Shown piece by piece: positions 43,596 to 53,200 of a stretch of DNA of 64,000 bases (position 1 is the stretch's first letter; every line of letters begins with the position of its first letter). The stretch is from UA16 sp905478895 (GTDB taxonomy: Bacteria > Bacteroidota > Bacteroidia > Flavobacteriales_D > Sanyastnellaceae), in the NCBI GenBank assembly GCA_943788495.1, contig CALSQO010000001.1, forward strand, positions 310,001 through 374,000, in the 5' to 3' direction. Both the position numbers and the translations under genes were made by a program. The notes under the pieces are model-generated. The model was not told the origin of the DNA, did not search any database, and saw nothing but the letters and a program-made list of their open reading frames with translations.

Positions 43596-43658
43596 TTACA
43601 ACGCCTTCAATCGTTCGTGGTAAGCCCTCAGTTCTTCGATGGTTTTGATGTCGTTCAT
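43596..43658 (-). other. 20-codon micro-frame, possible gene remnant
   Basis: Reads MNDIKTIEELRAYHERLKAL then stop. Its ATG overlaps a TGA that ends an upstream minus-strand frame (...FINRLKLGP), the ATGA pattern of coupled genes. No full gene is present, so it may be the torn end of an operon next to the EEP fragment. Confidence 0.3.
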
Positions 43659-43760
43659 GGGCCTAATTTGAGGCGATTGATGAACGGTGCAAGGATGAAT
43701 TGATGGATGTCCAGGTGATTCAGGAACGTCGATTTGAGCCACTTCAATTACCTTTCAGCT

Positions 43761-43970
43761 GTGAAGATTACAACATGGAACATCCGTCACGGAGGTGGCA
43801 GTAGGACCGAGGCCATCAAGGCTGTTTTGGATGAGGTTCAGTCCAGCGATGTTTTGGTCATCACTGAATTCAGGCCGAACAAAAACGCTGATGTGATTTG
43901 CGCCCATTTGGAGGCGTTGGGCCTACCCGTCACTCAGCGTAGTGCCAGTAAGGAAGGATGTGGAGAGTAG
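43761..43970 (+). pseudogene. Truncated EEP nuclease fragment, paralog of the 38917 gene
   Basis: From a GTG at 43761 the frame reads KITTWNIRHGGGSRTEAIKA, SSDVLVITEFRPNKNADVIC and HLEALGLP. These align directly with the first ~65 residues of the EEP gene at 38917. Similarity ends near 43930, followed by unrelated residues to a stop. The 3' end overlaps the end of the minus-strand gene at 43934, so a rearrangement junction lies here. Confidence 0.8.
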
Positions 43971-44614
43971 TTGGCGTAGTAAGGCCAATTGTCTTCGTTC
44001 CAGCCTGATTCAATATGTATACCTTCTTCGTCTAAGTACCAGCCTTCAGGAAAGGGAAGAGGATGTTGGACACCAAACTGCGTACCATACGTTCCAAAAA
44101 ATCCGTCTGGCAAAAATCCTAAATCACCTAACAGGGGGAAATAGGTAACGACTCGGTACATACCATTGTCTCCAGTAAAACTAAAATACCAGTAGAATCG
44201 ATCACCATAACAACCGAGGGCCGTGCCTCCAAATGGGTCAGTGCCAACTTGGAGGTCGGTAATCATTTCATTCCAGCCAAACTCCAAGGTATCCATAACA
44301 GATTCTGGACATCCAGGGTAAAAGACCTCTGCGCTGTCTGTGAGCAAGAATTCGAAGAAGATGGAATCGACAATGATATCTCCCGAAATAACTTGCCCCC
44401 ACCATTCCTCCAATGGCGTCCCATCATAATCACACGGCTCAGGCGGATTCCCAAACTCATCTCCAAAGACAGGCAGGAAATCTAGCAGGTCATTAACTCC
44501 GATAAGGTTGTCATTGTTGCTGTCAGGGTTCCACGGATATTCGTGAATGGTCGTTCCCTGCGCTCCAGCGGTCACTGCGACCACGAGCGCCATTAGCGTC
44601 ATCAAGTGCTTCAT
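43934..44614 (-). CDS. Secreted protein with dockerin-like motif; leader identical to the 35431 gene
   Basis: 226 residues from ATG 44614. MKHLMTLMALVVAVTAGAQ is the signal peptide; then DSNNDNLIGVNDLLDFLPVF. The C-terminal ~160 residues (GQVISGDIIVDSIFFEFLLT; YWYFSFTGDNGMYRVVTYFP) are not FISUMP and I do not recognise them. The end (YYANYSPHPSLLALR) runs into the EEP fragment, so the natural C-terminus may be lost. The upstream in-frame codons to 44686 lie in the duplicated promoter block and are not used. Confidence 0.72.
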   Translation of the reverse strand: MKHLMTLMALVVAVTAGAQGTTIHEYPWNPDSNNDNLIGVNDLLDFLPVFGDEFGNPPEPCDYDGTPLEEWWGQVISGDIIVDSIFFEFLLTDSAEVFYPGCPESVMDTLEFGWNEMITDLQVGTDPFGGTALGCYGDRFYWYFSFTGDNGMYRVVTYFPLLGDLGFLPDGFFGTYGTQFGVQHPLPFPEGWYLDEEGIHIESGWNEDNWPYYANYSPHPSLLALR

Positions 44615-44662
44615 TTCAGTCAATTTGGTATTACTAATATAGCACAGGGATCTGCAATTAGC
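44557..44662 (-). repeat. Duplicated promoter/signal-peptide cassette, copy B (inverted)
   Basis: Reverse complement of 35383-35488 with two mismatches over 106 bases. It begins eight bases after the stop of the gene at 44671. Confidence 0.9.
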
Positions 44663-44670
44663 CCTCGATT

Positions 44671-46413
44671 TTAATCCCGAACGCAACGAACTGAAAAACC
44701 GCTTCGAAGAGGGCTGGGGAGCCTGACCACTATTGGCCAGCCATCATACAGTGTTCGTTCCCACGCGTCTGCTCCAAAAGAAGAGGACGACCAGAAATGT
44801 CCGTGAAATCCTTGAACCCCGAAGTTGGCGTCGTAGGACCTAAAGCCGGCGGCCAAAGCAGAAAAACCAAAAGTATTCGTCCCATTCCAAGACGGTGAGT
44901 CCTCAGGGGACGATTTCATCTGCGTGCCTTGGTCGGTGCCTCGCCAGCCTGTATCATTCGCCTCCGATTCGCTCATCCCCAATTCCATCTCAAGCGTCAT
45001 AAACTCCCCATCAGTCGGAACGTGCCAACCGCTGGGACACAACCCACGCGCGTCATCCACTGCGTACCCGTTGTACAGGCGGCCGTAATCAGCCAAGTTC
45101 GAGGCATCGTTGCTGTAAATGGCTTGAGCGCCTTCAGTGGTGTTAATCCACGCAGTGTTGCTCAAATCCCCTGGAATCGCATCGCCGTTGGCGTAATGCT
45201 CATTCCGAAGGTTTTCAGCAAACCAACACTGTTCTCCAATTTGCACCGTAGCGTAATCGTAACCGTGGTAGTTCATTGGATCGCCGCAAGTGAATTCGCC
45301 TGTTTCAGGCTCTTCACACATCATTCCAAAGGATGAAAGCAATTCCATCAAGTCGCTAATGCCAATGACGCCATCACCATCCAAATCCTCTTGGCAGAGA
45401 GTGAAGGGCATACACTGTTCAAGTTCGTAATCCCAAGTTGTCCCTGACCCACAAAAATCGCCTGACACAACACTGTTTTCAAGTTCCACGAGCTCATTAA
45501 AATCACAGATACCATTGTTGTTCTCATCGGAAAGACAGTTGCCTTGACAATCGTAACCCAAGTCGGGCATGTTACCGCTGCAATCACATGCTCCATCAGG
45601 AATACCTGCTCCCCCACAAATGTTACAGGCATCAAGATATTCGCAGCTACCATTTTCAATAACTACAGTTGGTTCATAGTTACATGCAGTTTCGTCCATA
45701 CATCCCGTTAGCACAGTACTTAATCCCTGCGTGTCCAAATAAGCCGCAAGCTCATATTCCTGACCACCATATCCAGACGGCTGAAAAGCTATATTACACA
45801 GGATAGTAAAATGCCCTTGAGTCCCATCCGATTCATTTGCGACCGTCAATTGAGCCAGAAGGACCAGCCCATCATCGCCTGCCATTGCCAGAGGATTTGC
45901 GTCAGGCAGCACAAACCAAAGACCTTCATCACCATTTTCGGTCACAATTCCGTTACCAGAATTAAACTCGTCGAGCTCATTCGACATCTCCAACGAAAGA
46001 ATTGAATAGTCATCAATAGTTGTTGAACCAATTGTCAACCAACTATCATACTCCAACCCAGGAAAAAACGAAAAGAGCTCTGGGTTATTTTCAGAGCCAA
46101 AATCCACTCCTACTGGATGCTGATAAAAGTTGGTTGTTGCTGCTAAATCCATTGGCATAACACCTTGAAGTGGGTACAAAGGATCATTACATTCGTCATA
46201 GTTGCCGATGCATTCATCAAATCCATAATGAAATACCGATACAATCTGGTCAAGAGGCGAACCAAACTCTGCGTACAAGCGGTAAGTGGTGCCATATTCT
46301 GAGATGGCATGAATTTCACTATGAAGTCCAAGAAATTGTGCATGTGTGAGCTCAAAACTCAAAAGGAAAAACGAGCAAAACACGAACTTGATTTGTGAAC
46401 GAACATTTATCAT
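44671..46413 (-). CDS. Secreted protein with cohesin-like N-terminal region, Cys repeats, dockerin-like motif and FISUMP domain
   Basis: 580 residues, the intact large member of the local family. Signal peptide to about residue 25 (ending THAQ). Residues ~26-235 are a beta-rich domain that may be cohesin-like (GNGIVTENGDEGLWFVLPDA; LLAQLTVANESDGTQGHFTI), with low certainty. GCMDETACNYEPTVVIENGS and a Cys-rich CDCSGNMPDLGYDCQGNC stretch follow. Next come DLDGDGVIGISDLMELLSSF and a FISUMP domain (GEQCWFAENLRNEHYANGDA; GLCPSGWHVPTDGEFMTLEM) ending SVRCVRD. Its FISUMP DNA is nearly identical to the decayed copy at 42.8-43.5 kb, in opposite orientation. No T9SS domain seen. Confidence 0.82.
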   Translation of the reverse strand: MINVRSQIKFVFCSFFLLSFELTHAQFLGLHSEIHAISEYGTTYRLYAEFGSPLDQIVSVFHYGFDECIGNYDECNDPLYPLQGVMPMDLAATTNFYQHPVGVDFGSENNPELFSFFPGLEYDSWLTIGSTTIDDYSILSLEMSNELDEFNSGNGIVTENGDEGLWFVLPDANPLAMAGDDGLVLLAQLTVANESDGTQGHFTILCNIAFQPSGYGGQEYELAAYLDTQGLSTVLTGCMDETACNYEPTVVIENGSCEYLDACNICGGAGIPDGACDCSGNMPDLGYDCQGNCLSDENNNGICDFNELVELENSVVSGDFCGSGTTWDYELEQCMPFTLCQEDLDGDGVIGISDLMELLSSFGMMCEEPETGEFTCGDPMNYHGYDYATVQIGEQCWFAENLRNEHYANGDAIPGDLSNTAWINTTEGAQAIYSNDASNLADYGRLYNGYAVDDARGLCPSGWHVPTDGEFMTLEMELGMSESEANDTGWRGTDQGTQMKSSPEDSPSWNGTNTFGFSALAAGFRSYDANFGVQGFHGHFWSSSSFGADAWERTLYDGWPIVVRLPSPLRSGFSVRCVRD

Positions 46414-46579
46414 GGTGGTGGCTAAAGTGCTACTTTCTGCGTTGCCAGTGTTAATTCGTATTGCATCTCCGAGATGTTTCTTCTATGCACGTCGATGGAT
46501 ATATATTACACGTGTTTAGCGCGAAGTGAGCGGTAAATATTAGCCTTGTTGCCTAATAAAAGATGATTTTCATCATTGA

Positions 46580-47179
46580 TCAATAGGAAAAACTAGATAG
46601 TACCGGAGCTGCATTTCCTTCGTCTAAGTAGAATAAAAATGGAAATCCAGAGTTGTACCCATCTAACATTACACTGCACGTCACGAAGCCATCTACTTGA
46701 TTCAGGACTGACGATAATCGGGAATATCCAATGGAGAAGAGAAAAGTTGAATCGGTGTCTTGCACCCAACTGTTTGTCCAATCTCCATTAGGATCTGGAT
46801 TAGTCAAGCTGTAATCAGCACCAGTAATGTCAATGCCACGCGCGATTAAATCGACATTGTCAACGCTAGAAAGATTTTTTCCAGTGACTTTGATGATATA
46901 ATTCTCGTTGTCCACCTCAGCTTGTTTGTACAGCATGGTGTATCCGTTGATTTCATACGCTGTGTTCCCGGGGTGATTTGAACTGTATACTCTGTAACTA
47001 GAGATCCTTTGGCTATTTTCGATTCGAGTGAGATCTGCACGAAAAGTTTGTAGCGTATCCATTAATTTACTCAAATCAAGGTTGATCGAGATATGATTGT
47101 TGTCGAGTAAAACGGTGTCTACTTGGCTGATAGCTGATGTAGTAAATACTATAAGCAAGACGGTTATTAAGTGTTTCAT
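46580..47179 (-). CDS. Predicted secreted protein, unknown function
   Basis: 199 residues with a signal peptide (MKHLITVLLIVFTTSAISQ) of the same MKHL type as the dockerin-motif family, but no EF-hand motif. A helix (LDLSKLMDTLQTFRADLTRI) is followed by beta-rich sequence (ENYIIKVTGKNLSSVDNVDL). I do not recognise the family. It starts 29 bases after the giant gene and is likely the third gene of that operon. A weak hairpin (GATGA-AAA-TCATC then TTTT on the minus strand) at 46558-46574 may terminate it. Confidence 0.65.
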   Translation of the reverse strand: MKHLITVLLIVFTTSAISQVDTVLLDNNHISINLDLSKLMDTLQTFRADLTRIENSQRISSYRVYSSNHPGNTAYEINGYTMLYKQAEVDNENYIIKVTGKNLSSVDNVDLIARGIDITGADYSLTNPDPNGDWTNSWVQDTDSTFLFSIGYSRLSSVLNQVDGFVTCSVMLDGYNSGFPFLFYLDEGNAAPVLSSFSY

Positions 47180-47208
47180 ATTGAATTAAATGAGTGCTCA
47201 ATTATTTT

Positions 47209-50200
47209 TTAATGGACAGTTTCGTCAGCATCGTCTGAATCGGTGTTGTCAGACACATAATGATCGGGTTGATCGCAGGTATTGATTGGAACATTTGGGT
47301 CACCATAGCCATCACCATCATCATCAAGATACCAAGTATTATAGGTGCATGCACTATTGTTTATATCGTCATAATTACAAGCGTCTAAATCGTCACACTC
47401 GTCACCATTGTATATGACCCATACTCCTTCGGTTCCGTCTTCAGATAATGGCGTGGGAGAGCATGTTACCTCAAATACAAGGCCATCGCCCAGCCCATCA
47501 AGATCCAGATCTTTGTAGAATATGGGACTAAACCAGCCGACACATTGGAGGCCACCATTTTCTTGCGATTCTGCAAAGATATTTTGTTCATAATCAACAT
47601 ATGAACCGCTATGGTCAGCGCATCTGTCAAATCCATTTTGTTCATAGCAGACATAAGAATTTTGATCGTTAATGTCAAAACTCAAGGTGTCGCTGACATT
47701 GATGAAATCGTATGCGTTAATTTGGTCTTCAATCAAAGCATTTCTGAAGCTTGGATAGGCCGGATCCAATTCATAGAACAAACCGTTTTCAGATACTCCT
47801 TCATTTGCTTGGTAAGCCATATTGATTTCATCGCTGAATGTTTGGAATGCCTTTATTTCGCCATACTCACGAGCCCCAGGGCTCCCGTTTGGTAATGTAT
47901 CACTTGCGAATGCCCTGTAATAGTAGGTTTGATGAGGGTCCAATCCAGTGATCTCCGATTCAAACATGTTGTAAGAAGTTATTGTTTGAACGGTATCCGC
48001 CAGCACTTCATTCGGAGACGTCAAGTCTTGATTTACCGAAAACTCAAAACCTTGAACGAAAGACGAGTCTTGGGTAAGTTTGCCTCTCAGCTTTGCTGAA
48101 GTCATTTCAGCAATTACCTCTTTGGTCAAAACCCAAGAACTAAATTGACTTTCATCTTCAAAATCAACAGGAGAAGGCAGGCTTTGTGCCACGATATATT
48201 CCGCAGAATCTGGAGAGTTTTCAAGTTCTCTCTTAATTCTTCTTGCGTAGACAAAATCTGATTGGTAGAGGCAAATGAATGCATTGTAATATGTGTAACC
48301 AGGACTATCGCCTGAGCTCACCCTTTGTTTCCTGAAGTAATCTTGGACTACACCGAATAGCAGGCATTCACTGCAAGACTCGTCAAGTCTAATTAAATCA
48401 GATGGGAAAGGCTCTACTAAGCTCTCATTGGGGTCGACATCGCCGATTACGGCACCATGTAAGTACAAATTTTCTTTCAAAACCATGGAATGAAAGCCTC
48501 TTGAAAGTGTGTTACTTCCATCCAGAACCACAATTCGATGATTCTCAACATTAGCCTCTAATCCGTCTAGCGTGCTTTCGTTTTCTGGGTCATCTTCGAT
48601 GTAGTCTATCACGTTCATATCAATAACTGGCTTACCCAGATTCCCCTCATCGAGATTGGCAAATTCATTGTAATCATAAATGAATGTGCGGAAAAGACCA
48701 TCTCCATCAGCGTCCATGTCTCCAAAGACTTTACGGACAGCGAGGGAGTCAAAATTCAACACCCATGCCATCTTAGAGTTGAACAAGGCATCACTCTCCA
48801 CGCCATCTTTCAAGAAGCTGTCAATAAATGTGTCGCCCGCACTTAATGTGTCTCCATCTTCGAAGTTATTGTAGAACAAAGAAGGCATGTCGAATGAGCC
48901 AGCGGTATCGGAGTCTATCCATTCCATATTTTCTTTATCCCAGTCAAAAATAATTGTTGAATCTACGACAGCAGTGTCAGGTTCGAGTGGGTTAGGATTG
49001 ATGCAAGTCAATTTCGGCCACCATTTGGCTTCGTCATTTATGAGAGCTACCGAATCTGCAAAATCAAAAAAGTTCGAACGATCAGCATGCCATGTTTTGT
49101 CCATAGCGTTCCATTGCACAACAATCACATTTCTCTTGCAAACGCCAAAAGTTTCATCTGATTCTGTCGGACATTCTAGTGATTGAGGAAGAGCTTTGAG
49201 TTTGCTTTCTGTCTTGTATAATTCCCAGTGGTAGTCGTTAAGGCTATCAGCCCCCATGTTTCCCAACGACTCCAAATCGGCACCAGGAGCCAATGTAAGA
49301 GCGTTGTCATAATCCATATTAGGACCATCGTTCCATGGATCGAGTAAAGAGCTCAGGCAATCATCACATTCGTCAAAATCAAGGTCTCCACAGTGATGGT
49401 TGTCGTAGGGATTTGGATCATTAACCTGCATTGCAGTGCGGTGCCAATTAAAATCTTTTTGACTTGCACCGAAGAGCTCTTCTGAGCTTAACTCAGACAA
49501 GTTTAAAGTAACGGTATCCTTTCCAAATATGAATTCTTTGTTCGTGCTAGGAGTGTAATTTGCGAATGCAACGATGTCTTGGCTATGCAGCAAGAGGGTG
49601 TCCAGTACGCCTTCGAGTCGGCCATCCAAACGGCCATCACCATCGATATCGAGATCAAGGTGATATGCTAAAGAATCACCATTGAAATCTACGTTATCGC
49701 AAAGCCCATCTCCGTCGTAGTCAACACCATCATCACTAGGGTTGTCAGTTCCAGAGCTACAATCATCACAGCCATCTCGGTCGAAATCTCGGCATGAAAA
49801 TTCATTAAAGTCGTCCCAATCATTCAGATTCAAACATCCGTCACCATCGATGTCATTGTCCAATGAATTGCAAATTCCATCACTGTCATAGTCATCTAAA
49901 CCGTTATTGGCTCCATAAATCGCCGCCAGGTTTTTGAGTGAATCTCCTTCGAGGGATTCACTGCTAACGGCAAAAGTAGAACTGGTTAAAGGGTCAATTA
50001 ACTCAATTGAATTAATGGCATCGGTTAAGGCTGTTAGTTTTAGTAGGGAGAATTCTGAGTGAACTGCTTCGCCATCCCAAATTGCGAGGGTTGCGTCTTT
50101 TATGTTGGTAGTTGTATAGTCACCCGCGTTCGCATTGTACTTATTTAGCAAGTGACTGTTTAGGTATGCTGTAGCGTAACTCAGCCAGTTTTGAATACAA

Positions 50201-53200
50201 GCATCACAGGGTAAGGAGTCTACGTCAGTGTCAGTGTTCACTCCGTTATCACAAAACATTGGGTTTTTGCTCATTGAGACGCCAAAGTACACTGGCTCGT
50301 CACCATCGACTACTCCGTCGTTGTCATCATCTGGGTCGGAAAAATCGCACATTCCATCGCGGTCAAAATCATCTCCATCATTAAAGGAATTAGGACCATT
50401 GCTATATAGAAACTGGTTAGTTCCATCAGGCTGCGTTTCGAAAGTAATTTGTGTATTGGAGCAATCATCGCATGCGTCATTGTCCAAAGAATAACATTCC
50501 TGAGTGTTTAAATCATTACAATCATAAAACCGAATGAAAGCCAATTCTTGCTCTGTGGTGTCAACGTAAATGCTATCCACGATTTCGTTGAGATCACACA
50601 GATCGTTGGCGTTGGTATCATATGCTTCAAAATTACCATTCGATGCTTCGGCATCTGGGTGCCTCTCGGCTAAGTCTCCATCGGCATCTAAATCATTATA
50701 ATCACAAGTTAAATCCTTGTCAAAATCTAAAGTTTTGCATCGGACATAACGAACTCCGTCTACGTTTAGGCAGGTATTATTGGTCGATGCATCTTCTGGA
50801 TTGCTGAATGTGTCACAACCGCTTAAGTCGGAATTGTTGTAGTCTGAGCACCAGCCATCCTCTTGCCCGTCGTCATCTAAATCTCCAAGAATAAGGGCAT
50901 TGAAATCTTCTGGATCCAAGAAATCAGGGGTGCCATCATTATCGTCATCAGGATCGCCAAAGTCACACATTCCGTCATTGTCGTAGTCACCATCAGATAT
51001 TATAACTGAGTCAAGGCCATTGGAACCGTCTAGGATTGTTCCATCAAATAAAGTCTTGTAAATGACTTGACCATCATTTAGAGGATCCCCATTTTCATCG
51101 TGTGCGCAGTCATTGCACATATCTTCGTCTTCATCAGCACAAAAACAACCTGATGAACCATCGGGCCATGTTTCGCCGTCGGGCAGCCCCCCGTTGCACG
51201 GAACTTTCAATGAAATAGGCATTGCGACAGGATCAATTGGGTCTAAGATGGTTGCATTGCAACCGCTTGGGCTTTGAACACCCCATTGGCCATAGACAGA
51301 AGTTGGTAATTGACCGACAAAAGTCACACTATTTTCAGTACCATCTGCAGCTCCAGCAAATTCTAAGTTAGTTTCACCGGAAGTGAACCTTGCGTAATTT
51401 TCTGCTGGGTCAGGCACCATGTAATCTTCGAAAGTTCCCGTTAACTGGGTCAAGGTCGTCCGAAGTTGAAACTTGGAGATTACCGTTGAGTCTGCTCGTT
51501 TGTTATCGTCATAACCTGGAGACCTAAAGACGTCAACTGCTTCCAGTGCGAATACATTTGCCGGTATGACTAGTTCGTCAATTACAATTTCTTGATTAAT
51601 CGCTTCAGTTTCGTTAACCAAGTTTTCACCGCCACTTCCATCAGGTACTGTCCATGATATATCCAAAGCATCTTCTAGCTCATCTCCGGTCTTTGTTTCA
51701 TCAATATACTCGTCATCTACGGTAATAAGGTTTTTCGCTCCATCATTTCCCACTTTCTTCGACCACCCAGGAGTGCCAAGGCCAGGGAAGCCGTAATTAC
51801 ATGTCTTGCATTCACCCTGACTAAAGCAGTCACTACCACCGAAAGTCCTGCAAAACCAATTAAATATTTCGACAACAGCATAAGCAGCGCAAGATCCGAG
51901 GCTCTCTGCAAATTCTTCAATGCTTCCAACGCATGGGAAGTCAAAAGAGAATGATGGGATAATCGTAACTGGATCAATTCCAACCTCAAAATTGTACATG
52001 TTGTAGAGCAAGGAATCAGCTATTCGATCAGCTCCTCGAACGTGTGCATTTGTGCCTTCTTTAATCCTGGCGATTACCTTAAGAGTTGTTTCGTCAGAAC
52101 AATTAGTTGGTAATTCAACGCTGACACCCTCGCGCAGTTGACTGGCAGAATACCACGTTCCTGTATTCGTATATCCATCCTTTAAGCTAGCAGAAAGAGT
52201 TGAGTCTTTCGGATTTGTTGATGCTGGTGCGGAGTGGTCAAAGCGGTATTCATATTGCACATCCATCGATGCATCAAACTGATTTGAGAGTGAGAACTTA
52301 TTTTCAGCGTCCAGGATGTTGTAATTCACCCAAACCCTGAGTAATTCTAATTCTCCAATAATCGCAGAACCCCAATCGAAAAAGTCAATTACACTATTTG
52401 AAAACGATTCAGCTGATGATTCAGCCCCACCTGGATTCAAAGCACTTCCGTCAGCACAATTAATTACTTTTTGGATATTTTCAACCATGCCAACCATGGA
52501 TTGAATCGGGCCTAAAAGGGCATCCCCAGAAAACGCAAAAATATCGATCTTACCACTGGACTTATCATATTGTCCGGCGGGTAAATATTGTTCAAGGAGA
52601 TCATTGTCCTCAGACTTTCTCATCTCCAAGGCAACAAGTGCAGCGCAAGGAGGCGTTGGAGCTAAAACTGGACAGTACATCTGAGCAACCTGTTCAAAAG
52701 TGTCGAAGTAGTTGTGACGGATTTCCAGCCATTCGGATGTTTCTACAGTTGACGACCGAAAGCTGTATCCGGTTTGGGTGACGTAGAGGCCATTGTCTCC
52801 AGTGATTTCAGTAGATGGGGACCGCGCAGTCATGGATACTCCAAAATTGTCAACAAGATCAAGTTGGGGCGCAGTTGTAAACCATTGCTCTGCACTCGGT
52901 TCTTTTAAATGTACTTCATCCAGAAGAGAGCCAGTAGCGCCTATAAACGAATTAGCAAAATAGTTGTCTGCAAATAAATCCTGCATGACCTCAATCGCAT
53001 CGACTGTCGGTTCGCAGAAAATCATCCATGCCGGTATTCTAGAAGCGGCCTTTTTATATTTATCAAAGTTGGACTTGACCTTTCTTGCGTTATTGATGCG
53101 TTTGTAAACTGAAGGTGCTTTATTCGCTTTTGTGGTGTTTGAACTTTTGGAGCGTCCCGCTGGCATTTTCACGTATTGCGCTATTCTTTTGAACATTACC

